Below, one piece after another: positions 7,824-15,913 of a stretch of 52,943 nt of DNA. This DNA comes from Acidimicrobiales bacterium. GTDB taxonomy: Bacteria; Actinomycetota; Acidimicrobiia; Acidimicrobiales; AC-9. The notes under the pieces were generated by a model, which worked only from the letters and a program-made list of their open reading frames with translations, was not told the origin of the DNA and did not search any database. The stretch is from contig DASXCO010000189.1 of NCBI GenBank assembly GCA_036491125.1, positions 1 to 52,943 on the forward strand. The letters run 5' to 3'. The translations under genes and the position numbers were made by a program. Every line of letters starts with the position of its first letter. Positions within the stretch are counted from its first letter, which is position 1.

Positions 7824-8806
7824 GCGATACCGGCTCGTGGGATGGGGCCGCTCCAGCGTGCTCAGTGGTCGTCTGCACCCGAGATCGCCCCGAGATGCTC
7901 AGGGAGACGATCGTCAGGCTGGTCGAGAACCTCCGTACCTCTGATGAGATCATCGTGGTGGACTCGGCCTCTCGTCCTGGCTCAGTGAGGGCGGTCGTGG
8001 ACAACCACAGCGACCGTGGGCGAGTACGCCTGCGCGTCGTGCGCCAGGACGTACCTGGGGCGTCCCGAGCCCGGAACGCCGGGCTGGCGGCCGCTCGGGC
8101 TCCGGTGGTGGCCTTCACCGACGACGATTGTCTGGTGACCGAAGACTGGACGGCCCGCATCGAGCAGCCCTTCCGTGACCCGGGAGTGGGGTTCGTCACC
8201 GGCCGGGTGCTCGGTGACCTCGATGTTCAGCTCCCACTTTCGTTGATGATCGACACGGAGCTTCGCCGCTTCGAGGGACCAGGCGACCCGGCAACCTACG
8301 GTATGGGCAACAACGTGGCGTTCCGGCGGTCGGCTCTACTCGGAGTCGGAGGCTACGACGAGGCCATGGGTCCGGGCACGCCGATCCACGCGGCCGAGGA
8401 CCAGGACCTCATGTGGCGGGTTGCGAGCGCTGGATGGGCGGGCGTCTACGACCCGACCGCGGTCGTCGTACACCGCCAGTGGAGAGGACGTCGCGGATCG
8501 TTGGCGCAATCGTTTCGCTATGGCATCGGCGCGGGCGCGGTGGCCGTCAAGGCCATTCGGATACGACGGCGAGAGGGCTGGGAGATCCTTCTCGCTCGAC
8601 TGTGGCGCGATGGTGTCCTGCGGGCGCTACGCGATCTGCAAGCCGGCTACGAGTGGGGAGCTGTTGCCGGGCTGGTCAGCCTCCCCGGAGTGGCGGTAGG
8701 AGTGTTGCGCGGTGCACGTCTGAGTCTCGACGGCGAGCACTACGGCGATCAGTACCGCCACTCACGCAAGCGACGGGCATTCAGCGCAACAGGTACGGCG
8801 ACGTAG
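7820..8806 (+). CDS. Glycosyltransferase family 2
   Basis: 328 residues from ATG 7820, overlapping the preceding stop by 4 nt. An open frame reaching back to 7763 is rejected because it runs inside the previous gene. Motifs: CSVVVCTRDRPEML, DEIIVVDSAS, SRARNAGLAAARAPVVAF, the DxD equivalent TDDDCLVTEDW, GMGNNVAFRRSALLGVGGYD and AEDQDLMWRVASAGW. A hydrophobic segment near residues 275-300 may be membrane-proximal. Resemblance to the GT2 genes at 5971, 15914 and 18275 suggests expansion by duplication. Specificity is unknown. Confidence 0.88.
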   Translation: MSDTGSWDGAAPACSVVVCTRDRPEMLRETIVRLVENLRTSDEIIVVDSASRPGSVRAVVDNHSDRGRVRLRVVRQDVPGASRARNAGLAAARAPVVAFTDDDCLVTEDWTARIEQPFRDPGVGFVTGRVLGDLDVQLPLSLMIDTELRRFEGPGDPATYGMGNNVAFRRSALLGVGGYDEAMGPGTPIHAAEDQDLMWRVASAGWAGVYDPTAVVVHRQWRGRRGSLAQSFRYGIGAGAVAVKAIRIRRREGWEILLARLWRDGVLRALRDLQAGYEWGAVAGLVSLPGVAVGVLRGARLSLDGEHYGDQYRHSRKRRAFSATGTAT

Positions 8807-8809
8807 GAT
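8780..8809 (+). promoter_or_regulatory. Predicted leaderless promoter of the first GH113-like gene
   Basis: TAGGAT (8804-8809) fits the actinobacterial TANNNT -10 and ends exactly 8 nt before ATG 8818. A weak -35 (TTCAGC, 8780-8785) lies 18 bp upstream. The start point would fall at or 1-2 nt before the ATG. The paralogue at 41802 has the same -10-to-ATG distance. Confidence 0.42.
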
Positions 8810-8817
8810 CCGAGCGG

Positions 8818-10080
8818 ATGGGCCCAAGAATTCGGCGATCGCTCCCGGCGATACTCCTGATCTGTGGGCTGCCATTGGCACTGCTGCCGATCACTCCCGC
8901 CCATGCAAGCGTCGGACCCGCCAGTCCTCGACTGTCTGGTGTGGACTTCCTTACCGGTTACCACAGCATCACGCCGTGGGCCTTCGACTTTCCACGCATC
9001 AAAGCCGATGGCGCCAACACCGTCTCCTTCGACGTCTGGTGGCGGGTCCCGGACTTCTCCTCGAACTCGGTCACTCCCGATTTCACCAAGGCCACAGCAG
9101 CTCCCGTGACGCCTACTGACACCGACGCTGACCTGATAACTGCCGCGCGCCAGGCCCACCAGGCGGGTCTCAACGTGGTCCTGACGCCGAAGATCGTGAT
9201 CGGGTCCAATGTCAACAACAGCGGCTGGCGGGGCCTTTACAATCCTCCAAACCCGGCGAACTTCTTCACCAACTACGCAGCCATGACCAACCATTACGCG
9301 TCGCTGGCCCAGCAAGCCGGGATGTCGATGCTCGTTGTGGGAAGTGAGATGATCGCGAGCGACCGGTACACGAGCTATTGGCGACGCGTCATCGCCTCCG
9401 CCCGCCAACGCTTCACAGGCCAGATCGGCTACGAGGTGGATTGGCGGGAGATTTCCCAGTTCAGCTGGGGCGACGCCGTAGATGCACTGTTGCTCTCTGC
9501 GTACTTCCCTCTCTCCAACGACGAGAATCCGACGCTTTCGCAGCTCGAGGCTGGGTGGCATTCCTATCAAGCACCCGGCCAGACCACGACCCAAGACGCC
9601 TTCTCAGCCGTGGCCGACTTTGCCCGCCGATGGAGCAAGCCGATCATCTTCGGCGAGGCCGGGTACACGGCCACCACGTATCCCGCCGACCAACCCTGGT
9701 GGAACAAGCCCAATCCCACCGTCGCTCCTCAGTCCCAGTACCTGGCTTACGAGGCATTGCTGGACACCTTCGTCGGGCAACCCTGGTGGGGTGGCGTGCT
9801 GTGGTGGGCGTGGAATGACGGTGGTCCGAGGAGCCCCGAGAACAAGCCTGCCGAACGCCTTATCGGGTCCCAGTGCGCCGGGCCGCCCAGTACGGCGCAG
9901 CATGGCGAGACATTATTGGGGCCCTGCCACACCAAGCTCGCTTCCGTCGGATCGGCCCCGAGCAACTCGACGAAGGCTGTGGGCGGCATCGCCCTCGGCA
10001 CCCTCCTGCTGGCGGTTGCAACCCTGCTTTCCCTCGGCTGGTTCAGACTTCCTCGCCGGCACAGGGCGGAAATGCGATAG
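8818..10080 (+). CDS. Secreted, membrane-anchored GH113-like glycoside hydrolase (paralogue A)
   Basis: 420 residues from ATG 8818. A frame reaching back to 8413 lies within the previous gene and is not used. Signal peptide 1-30 (RIRRS, hydrophobic core, THAHA-type cleavage region). The TIM-barrel domain spans about 38-350, with GVDFLTGY, IKADGANTVSFDVWW, LTPKIVIGSNVNNSGW, the probable acid/base Glu177 in VVGSEM and the probable nucleophile Glu280 in IIFGEAGY. This arrangement, with LLLSAYFPLS between the two, matches the GH113 beta-mannanase-like barrel. A C-terminal hydrophobic helix (about 388-408) followed by RLPRRHRAEMR would anchor it to the membrane facing outward. Substrate is unproven; a mannan- or mixed-linkage-type glycan is a guess. 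It is highly similar to the protein encoded at 41802. Confidence 0.82.
   Translation: MGPRIRRSLPAILLICGLPLALLPITPAHASVGPASPRLSGVDFLTGYHSITPWAFDFPRIKADGANTVSFDVWWRVPDFSSNSVTPDFTKATAAPVTPTDTDADLITAARQAHQAGLNVVLTPKIVIGSNVNNSGWRGLYNPPNPANFFTNYAAMTNHYASLAQQAGMSMLVVGSEMIASDRYTSYWRRVIASARQRFTGQIGYEVDWREISQFSWGDAVDALLLSAYFPLSNDENPTLSQLEAGWHSYQAPGQTTTQDAFSAVADFARRWSKPIIFGEAGYTATTYPADQPWWNKPNPTVAPQSQYLAYEALLDTFVGQPWWGGVLWWAWNDGGPRSPENKPAERLIGSQCAGPPSTAQHGETLLGPCHTKLASVGSAPSNSTKAVGGIALGTLLLAVATLLSLGWFRLPRRHRAEMR
8932..9867 (+). repeat. Long imperfect direct repeat, copy A (GH113-like coding sequence)
   Basis: This segment of the GH113-like gene is closely similar at DNA level to 41916-42825 in the same orientation, including an identical run of over 20 nt around 9212-9234 encoding VNNSGWRG. 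The two copies are ~33 kb apart and enclose most of the polysaccharide locus. Confidence 0.7.
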
Positions 10081-10119
10081 CAGGTGGTCCGACACGACGC
10101 TCCGAGTGGAGATGACAAC

Positions 10120-11163
10120 TTGACCCGTGCCCGGTTGGGTTTCAACGCCCTCGCCTTGCAGCCCGGAGGAACGGGTGTCCAGACCTACGTCCGGGAGTTG
10201 CTCTGGGCGATTCCTGATGCCGTGGTGGCCGACCTCCTGGCCGCGGTACGTGCCGACAGCGTCGACGACCTGCCGCCAGGGGTGAGGCCCAGGGTGCGTC
10301 CTCCGGTACGGGGCTATCGACGGTTTCTGGAAGGGGCTCGTTCCCTCGGTTCGGTCGACCTCGTTCACGGTCTGGACGTCCACATCCCTGCGAGACCTTC
10401 GGCGGCCACGGTCTCGACGGTGCACGACCTGAGCGTCGTCGACATTCCGTGGTCCTTCCCGCGTCAGCGACGCAGGGGCGAGCTGCTTGCACTTCGCCAC
10501 GCGGTGCGGACGGCTGACGCGGTCATCGTGGACTCGGGCTTCACTGGCGACCGGCTGAGGGAGTCCTTCGGCCGCGAATCGGTCGTAGTGCCCCTAGCAC
10601 CGGCGGCGGACATGGTGCCCGCCACGGAGGAGATGCTTGCGAAGACTCGGGAGAGGTTCGATCTACCTCCGCAATTCGTTCTCTTCGTCGGCTTGGGTGC
10701 CCGAAAGGACATCGACACTCTGGCCGACGCCTGTCGTATCGCCGACTTGCCGCTCGTCATTGGCGGGGCGGCGGGCCCTTCCGGAACCGTCCCAACCGGA
10801 ACGCGGCACCTTGGCTACGTCGCCCGAAGCGATCTCCCTGCGCTGTACGGCTCGGCGACGGTCCTCGCCTACCCCTCTGTGTATGAGGGCTTCGGGTTGC
10901 CTCCCCTGGAGGCGATGGCCTGTGGCACCGCTGTGGTCGCCTACGACATCGCGCCTCTCAGGGATATTCTTGGCGAGGCGGCCGTGTTGGTGAAGCCAGC
11001 GCACAGTGGCGCGCTGGCCGACGCCATCCGAGCGCTGTTCGCCGACGAGGACCATCGCGATGAGCTCATCGTCAACGGACTTGCGCAGGCTCGCCGGTAC
11101 ACGTGGGCGGCCACGGCGGCGGGCACGGCAGCCGTCTACCGACAGCTCGGCATCAAATGCTGA
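10120..11163 (+). CDS. Glycosyltransferase family 4
   Basis: 347 residues from TTG 10120, chosen because GGAG lies 8 nt upstream. GTG 10084 in the same frame would add 12 residues without homology-like content. N-terminal: RLGFNALALQPGGTGVQTYVREL and VSTVHDLSVVDIP, as in the GT4 gene at 2484. C-terminal: FVLFVGLGARKDIDTL, GYVARSDLPALYGSA and the donor-binding VYEGFGLPPLEAMACGTAVV. A retaining GT-B enzyme acting in the cytoplasm. It starts 39 nt after the GH113-like gene and may be cotranscribed with it. It converges on the GT2 gene at 11199 with 35 bp between them. Confidence 0.87.
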   Translation: MTRARLGFNALALQPGGTGVQTYVRELLWAIPDAVVADLLAAVRADSVDDLPPGVRPRVRPPVRGYRRFLEGARSLGSVDLVHGLDVHIPARPSAATVSTVHDLSVVDIPWSFPRQRRRGELLALRHAVRTADAVIVDSGFTGDRLRESFGRESVVVPLAPAADMVPATEEMLAKTRERFDLPPQFVLFVGLGARKDIDTLADACRIADLPLVIGGAAGPSGTVPTGTRHLGYVARSDLPALYGSATVLAYPSVYEGFGLPPLEAMACGTAVVAYDIAPLRDILGEAAVLVKPAHSGALADAIRALFADEDHRDELIVNGLAQARRYTWAATAAGTAAVYRQLGIKC

Positions 11164-11198
11164 GAGTTCGCCCTGGCGAGTCGAGCCCGAGAGTTGGC

Positions 11199-12134
11199 CT
11201 ACGCGATCCCGTCGGGCCCGATCATCCGAGCAAGAGCGCGATTGACGAGTCCGGGGTCGCTGCGGAGCCGGCCGAGCTGCTTCCCGACCTGCTCAAGTGT
11301 GAGGATCGCGGAGACCCGGGCCGACGGCGCGAGCAAGGAGCGCAACACGGCCCCTCGCTTGGTCCAGCCCTCCCCGCGTTGCATCCGGATGTGCGCGGCG
11401 ATGAAGCTCCGGCATTCGGCGGGGAGGCTCGGCGCGTGCTTGTCCAGGAACATCTCCAGACCTTGCGACTCGGAGGACGGATTCGATAGACGGCGTTCGG
11501 CGTGGAACACCTGGCGCACGAGGACGTCGTTCACCACGCCGGCTCGTGCTCGTCTCACGCAGCGCAACCACAGGTCCCAATCCTCCACACTCGGAAACGC
11601 TTCGTCGAGCCAGAGCTCGTCACCGAGCGCGCTACGGCGGGCCATCACGAAGGAGAAGCTGCCTGGAAAGTTCGCCCACTGCACCTGTTCAGCGGTGAAC
11701 GTGCTCGGCCCGCGGAAGACCTCGGCGGCAGAGTGTGAGGGCTCGTGCTCGATCAGGTAGTTGCACGAGACGATGCCGAGATCCGGGTGCGCCTCGAGCT
11801 CCTCGACCTGCTTCGCCACCTTGTCGGGCTCCCACCGATCGTCGTCGTCGAGAAAGGCGATGAGCTCTCCGCCCGCCCGGCGGAGCGCCGTGTTCCGAGC
11901 CACGGCTGCTCCGCTGTTGGTCTCCAGGCGGAGGACGCGCACTCGGCTGTCGTGCGCACAGACCAAGGCGACTGTCTCTTCGGCAGGTCTCGACGACGCG
12001 TCGTCCACCACGAGAACCTCGAGAGAGCGGTAGGTCTGGGCGAGCACCGAGGTTAGGGCACCGGCTAGGCGGTGGGGGCGATCGTGGGTCGGCAGCACCA
12101 CAGAGACGAGAGGTCGTGTGGCGGTGTTGGCCAC
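11199..12134 (-). CDS. Glycosyltransferase family 2
   Basis: 311 residues from GTG 12134, which begins 1 nt after the TGA of the upstream gene (TGAGGTG). A longer frame up to 12317 is rejected as antisense-phase sequence within the neighbour. Motifs: LVSVVLPTHDRPHRL, LEVLVVDDASSRPAEE, the DDDDR metal site in IAFLDDDDRWEPDKV, and VEDWDLWLRCVRRA. This FLDDDD/EDWDLW pattern is common in GT2 enzymes of capsule clusters. It follows the GT4 gene and sugar transferase on the minus strand as a probable operon. Donor unknown. Confidence 0.87.
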   Translation of the reverse strand: MANTATRPLVSVVLPTHDRPHRLAGALTSVLAQTYRSLEVLVVDDASSRPAEETVALVCAHDSRVRVLRLETNSGAAVARNTALRRAGGELIAFLDDDDRWEPDKVAKQVEELEAHPDLGIVSCNYLIEHEPSHSAAEVFRGPSTFTAEQVQWANFPGSFSFVMARRSALGDELWLDEAFPSVEDWDLWLRCVRRARAGVVNDVLVRQVFHAERRLSNPSSESQGLEMFLDKHAPSLPAECRSFIAAHIRMQRGEGWTKRGAVLRSLLAPSARVSAILTLEQVGKQLGRLRSDPGLVNRALARMIGPDGIA

Positions 12135-12135
12135 C

Positions 12136-13200
12136 TCAAGCCCCGAATGCTTGCGTGAAGGCCTCCAGCCGGGCGCTGGCCGTGACAAGCGGAGCATGGT
12201 GGTGGAGGATCCTCTCCCTGCCAGCCGAACCCAGCTCAGCCCGCCGCTCGGGCTCGGCGAGTAGCGAGGCGACGGCGGGGACGAAGTGGTGGCGGTCGGC
12301 GACGACCGTGCCGGCATCCGGGGCCCCGAAGATGCCCTCGACGCCCGCTGGTGTCGTCACGACGGGTATGCCGTAGGAGAGTGCCTCGATGACCTTGATC
12401 TTCGGACCGCTCGACGACGGACAGGGAAACACCACGACGGCGGCCCTGGCCAGGACCTCGGAACTGGTCGACACCGCTCCGACGACCTCGACGCCAGGGA
12501 CCACGCCGACCTCGGATCGGTCGAGGTGTCGCCCGGCAATGAGCAACGTGGACCCCGGAACCTTGTCGCGCACGGCGGGCCACATGTCGAGCAGCCAGGT
12601 CAGGGAAAGGCGGTTCGGCCGCCAAGACCAATCCGCCATGAGCGCCGCGACCGGCGCCTCGACCGGATCCAGTCGCGCTGTCGGTGCTGGGTAGCCGATG
12701 GGGACCACGGTGGCAGGTTGGCGAAGGCGTTCGGCCACGCGGCGCGAGTAGGCGAGCACGAGTCGTGCCCGGCGGCCGGCCCGATGCTCGCAACGAGCCG
12801 TTTGCACATCGCCCGGCGCCAGGCGCTTGACGGCCCACGCGTCTGCCAGGGCCCGGAAATGCACGGTCACGACTCGCCGGGGGAACCGGGCGACGGCAGG
12901 GAAGGATGGGACATGGTCTGCGACGGCTAGGGCGCCGGGAGCGGGTTCCCAGCCCATGTACGCCTGCTCGAAGCGGGGCTGCACCACGCTCCGCAGATGT
13001 GCCTTCCAAAGAGGTCCTGGGTGGCACGGCTGCCAGCGGCACCACGGCGGCAAGGGGCGGGGGGGCATCGCCGGATGCCACGTCCAAGCGTCAACGTCGT
13101 GCCCGAGGGCGATGGCGCCTTCACACCACGACCACAGGTCACGCCCGGCGGCAGTGCCCTCCGGGTCCGGGAACTCGCTCGCCGCGACCGAGATCTTCAC
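12136..13200 (-). CDS. Glycosyltransferase family 4 / GT-B protein
   Basis: 354 residues, GTG start 13200, 16 nt after the sugar transferase gene. The N-terminal half begins MKISVAASEFPDPEGTAAGRD, a GT-B glycine-rich loop. The C-terminal half has VAALMADWSWRPNRLSL, LIAGRHLDRSEV and SSGPKIKVIEALSYGIPVV. The last is the variant donor-binding motif (GxKIKxxEAL) seen in GT4 enzymes that lack the EGFGLP form. Likely transfers a hexose during chain assembly. It lies between the sugar transferase and a GT2 gene, consistent with the second or third step of repeat-unit synthesis (inference). Confidence 0.82.
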   Translation of the reverse strand: MKISVAASEFPDPEGTAAGRDLWSWCEGAIALGHDVDAWTWHPAMPPRPLPPWCRWQPCHPGPLWKAHLRSVVQPRFEQAYMGWEPAPGALAVADHVPSFPAVARFPRRVVTVHFRALADAWAVKRLAPGDVQTARCEHRAGRRARLVLAYSRRVAERLRQPATVVPIGYPAPTARLDPVEAPVAALMADWSWRPNRLSLTWLLDMWPAVRDKVPGSTLLIAGRHLDRSEVGVVPGVEVVGAVSTSSEVLARAAVVVFPCPSSSGPKIKVIEALSYGIPVVTTPAGVEGIFGAPDAGTVVADRHHFVPAVASLLAEPERRAELGSAGRERILHHHAPLVTASARLEAFTQAFGA

Positions 13201-13216
13201 GAGGCGCCCAGAGGCG

Positions 13217-14878
13217 TTAGCAGGGGCTGCGGCGATGAAAGACAGCAGGCACCGTGCGTGCCAACAGTCGGGCGTCGAGCCAGACAGACCAATTGTTGAT
13301 GTACGCGAAATCCAACTTGACCATCTCGTCGTACGTTAGCCCGTTGCTGCCTGCGACCTGCCAGTAACCGGTGATGCCGGGCGGGACGCAGTGGCGTCTG
13401 CCGTCGAGGGCGCCGAACTCGTCCGGGTGGACCGCGAGGGGCCGAGGTCCGACGAGGCTCATCTGGCCCTTGAGCACGTTGAACAGCTGAGGAAGCTCGT
13501 CGATTGAGTAACGGCGGATGAAGCGACCGACGGCTGTGACTCGGGGATCCTCCTCCATCTTGAACAGCAACCCATCGGTGACGTTGTTTACCTTCAGCTC
13601 CGGAAGCAGATGCTCGGCGCCGACGACCATGGAGCGGAACTTGAGAGTGGCGAAGGTCTTGCCTCCCTGTCCGACTCTCTGCTGGTGAAAGAGGATCGGC
13701 CCACGGTCCTGCAGCCAGATGGCGGCGGCAGTCGCGGTCATCACGGGGGCCGCGAGCACTACGAGAACTGACCCGACGATGAGATCGAAGAGGCGCTTTC
13801 CGGGCACGGCACGAGCGCTTCGACTGACCGTCCCCAGAGTGATGAGGGGTAGCCCTCCCACCTGGGCGACCAGGCACGGGTGGAGGAACAGCTCGGCAAG
13901 CGGAGGCAACATGGAAAAGCTCAGGTCGAGGCCCTCGCAGCGCTCGATGCAATCGGCCACGACGCCGTCTCGGTCGCCGTCAGGCAACAGCACGACGTGG
14001 CGGATCCGATGCTCGGTAACGACCCTCGACAGGTCGTCCGGCAGGTGCCCTACACGCTTGGCGTCGACCGAAGGATGGAGCACGTCGACTGGCAGCAGGC
14101 CGGCCTCGGGGAAGGCGCAGAGCTTGTCCACCACCGTTTCGGCCATCTGATCTGCGCCGATAACCATGGTGCGACGCAGACCGTGGCCCCGCCTTCGGGC
14201 GGAGACGACCACCGCCCAGGTGACGGTACGAAGAGCCACCAGTCCCGTGGCAAGGAAGGCCGCCACCCGAAGCTCGGTCAGCGGCGCCAGGATGGCCGAG
14301 AGGACCACGACAACGGCGAACAGGGGCCCGACCAGCCGGGCCGGGTACCAGGCCACTCCCTGAGTCTCGATGGATGTACGGCGGGCGTAGAGCCCGCTGG
14401 CCAGGAAGGTGACGAGGACCAGCGAGACCAGGGTGGGTACGCCCACTCCGCGCACGCCGGCGGCGACGGCCGCGCCGGCTGCCACGATCGCGTCAGCCGC
14501 GAGGGTCGGTACGGAGGGCACCGACCCGTGCACGTGGTCCACTATGCCGAGCCACCGGGGGAAGTCCTCGACTGGTCGGACACCGTCAAGGCCGACGGGG
14601 AGGGGCACAGCCCTCGGCGACCGGAGGGGGGGTCTCCGTGGTGTTACGAGGGGCAGGGGCGAGACGATCTGGTCAGCTGAGACCGTCGGAGAGCTGGCTC
14701 CCGCCGCCCGGGTCGTGGGAATGGTCGGGGCGAGCTGGTCAGCCGTGACTGTTGGCAGAGCGGGAGATTCCTTCAAACTCTCGAGGGCTGTCGGTTGAGC
14801 GATCTGGTTGGCCGAGACGGTCTGTCGCCCGCGCGTCGCCCCCGTCTCGCCGACGAGTGGCGCACCCTCATGTCTCAT
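13217..14878 (-). CDS. Initiating polyprenyl-phosphate sugar-1-phosphate transferase (WbaP/EpsE-type)
   Basis: 553 residues from ATG 14878, with GGGAG 8 nt upstream. A frame extending to 15034 adds low-complexity residues and is less likely. Residues ~145-230 have hydrophobic helices and 236-350 a Rossmann-like CoA-binding-type domain (MVIGADQMAE). The C-terminal bacterial sugar transferase domain (about 358-550) shows KRLFDLIVGS, QQRVGQGGKTF, TLKFRSM, EDPRVTAVGRFIRRYSIDEL, LVGPRP and PPGITGYWQV. It starts the glycan by moving a sugar phosphate onto undecaprenyl phosphate at the inner face. Oddity: the N-terminal 130 residues carry three or four copies of TV[ST]A[DN]Q[IL] (residues 20, 43, 65 and a looser one at 125) in a Pro/Thr-rich region. 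It probably heads the operon 14878 to 11199. Confidence 0.9.
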   Translation of the reverse strand: MRHEGAPLVGETGATRGRQTVSANQIAQPTALESLKESPALPTVTADQLAPTIPTTRAAGASSPTVSADQIVSPLPLVTPRRPPLRSPRAVPLPVGLDGVRPVEDFPRWLGIVDHVHGSVPSVPTLAADAIVAAGAAVAAGVRGVGVPTLVSLVLVTFLASGLYARRTSIETQGVAWYPARLVGPLFAVVVVLSAILAPLTELRVAAFLATGLVALRTVTWAVVVSARRRGHGLRRTMVIGADQMAETVVDKLCAFPEAGLLPVDVLHPSVDAKRVGHLPDDLSRVVTEHRIRHVVLLPDGDRDGVVADCIERCEGLDLSFSMLPPLAELFLHPCLVAQVGGLPLITLGTVSRSARAVPGKRLFDLIVGSVLVVLAAPVMTATAAAIWLQDRGPILFHQQRVGQGGKTFATLKFRSMVVGAEHLLPELKVNNVTDGLLFKMEEDPRVTAVGRFIRRYSIDELPQLFNVLKGQMSLVGPRPLAVHPDEFGALDGRRHCVPPGITGYWQVAGSNGLTYDEMVKLDFAYINNWSVWLDARLLARTVPAVFHRRSPC

Positions 14879-15106
14879 CCCAGCTCCCAACGTTCTTCCC
14901 CTGGGCCATTCAGCGCGCTTGGCCGCAGCATTTCGATCTGCCCTACGTCTTCTCCTGCCGGTTGACCGAGCCGGGCCTGGTGTTTGCCCGGAGTTCCCCC
15001 CCTCGGGGTATGCGAGCAACTCCTGCGGACCCACTCCGGAGGGACGGAGCAGGCCCCAGGCGCTCAGACCGCCCGAGAGTCCTCCAGTTCACCCGTGCGG
15101 GGGAGG
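14879..15106 (-). other. 228-bp non-coding leader with inverted repeats
   Basis: No convincing gene lies between the methyltransferase end and the sugar transferase start. On the minus strand it includes a perfect 6-bp hairpin (CCGGGC/GCCCGG, 14971-14991, loop of 9) and a CTCCG/CGGAG hairpin further upstream. It could be a structured 5' leader for the initiating transferase. No known riboswitch consensus could be matched by eye. Confidence 0.35.
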
Positions 15107-15823
15107 CTACTTGGCAAAAACCGCCCATCGCATATGGGCAGGTCGCGGAACGGTCAGCTCCAGGCCGTACTCGATCGCGCCGCGGACCCGATCGGGCAGC
15201 CGGGCGAAGCCGGCGGCCTGCTCATCCCGGGACAGCCATCGGAAGAGGGGTCCGATTGCCACGAGCCGGAGCCCGCTCGCAGCGGTGGAGTCGAGCCAAC
15301 GGGGCTTGGCGCGAAGGCGCACGTGGGGAGCGGGCACAGCGTCGGTCGCCCCGAAGCGGTCCGTCACCACGAGACGGCCGCCGTAGCGGAGCGCCCGGGC
15401 CAGGTCCTCGACGGCCGCCTGCCACTGATCGTCGTCGGTCAGGTGATAGGCGACGTCCATCATGGTGATGAGGTCGTAGGTCTCGGCCGGACAGGGCAGG
15501 GGCTCCGACCCCACCGCGTGCCGGTAGACGGTCATTCCCGGAAAGCGGGAGCGGAGACCATCCACCGCAACGTCAGCGATGTCGCAGCCCTCAACCGTCG
15601 CACCCCATGCAAGCAGCTGGTCGACCACCCAGCCGACTCCGCTGCCGACATCGAGTGCTCTCACGGGACCGGTGCGGTGACCGAGGGCCCGCCAAAGGGC
15701 GCGGTGCTTGGCGCGGTACAGCCACTGGTTGTAGGGCTCCGAATAGCAGATGTGTCCTGTCCCGCGCAGGCTGAAGTCGTCAGCGAGGCGCTGGGACCAG
15801 TACTGGGCCGGCTCGTAGGTCAC
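15107..15823 (-). CDS. Class I SAM-dependent methyltransferase
   Basis: 238 residues, GTG start 15823 with AGAGG 6 nt upstream. Motif I ALDVGSGVGWVVDQLL near residue 56, the acidic post-I residue in VEGCDIADVAVDGL, motif II YDLITMMDVAYHLTDDDQW, and LARALRYGGRLVVTDRF as motif III. The N-terminus (EPAQYWSQRL and SEPYNQWLY) is of the type seen in methyltransferases of polysaccharide clusters. The likely substrate is a sugar or lipid-linked glycan, inferred from context only. It lies 228 bp upstream of the sugar transferase on the same strand and diverges from the GT2 gene at 15914. Confidence 0.85.
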   Translation of the reverse strand: MTYEPAQYWSQRLADDFSLRGTGHICYSEPYNQWLYRAKHRALWRALGHRTGPVRALDVGSGVGWVVDQLLAWGATVEGCDIADVAVDGLRSRFPGMTVYRHAVGSEPLPCPAETYDLITMMDVAYHLTDDDQWQAAVEDLARALRYGGRLVVTDRFGATDAVPAPHVRLRAKPRWLDSTAASGLRLVAIGPLFRWLSRDEQAAGFARLPDRVRGAIEYGLELTVPRPAHMRWAVFAK

Positions 15824-15913
15824 CGCTCACCTCTTCGATGAGGGGCTGCGCTGGACCTGCCCGCTAGACGCGCCACCGAAGGAGGGCGGGCCCCCATCGT
15901 CGAACCAACACAG

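Noticed and set aside
14879-15106. c-di-GMP-I or ydaO riboswitch in the sugar transferase leader
   Set aside because: Short matching words occur (GGGCAAAC, GGGTGAA) but in the wrong order and without the expected helices. Only a structured leader is proposed.
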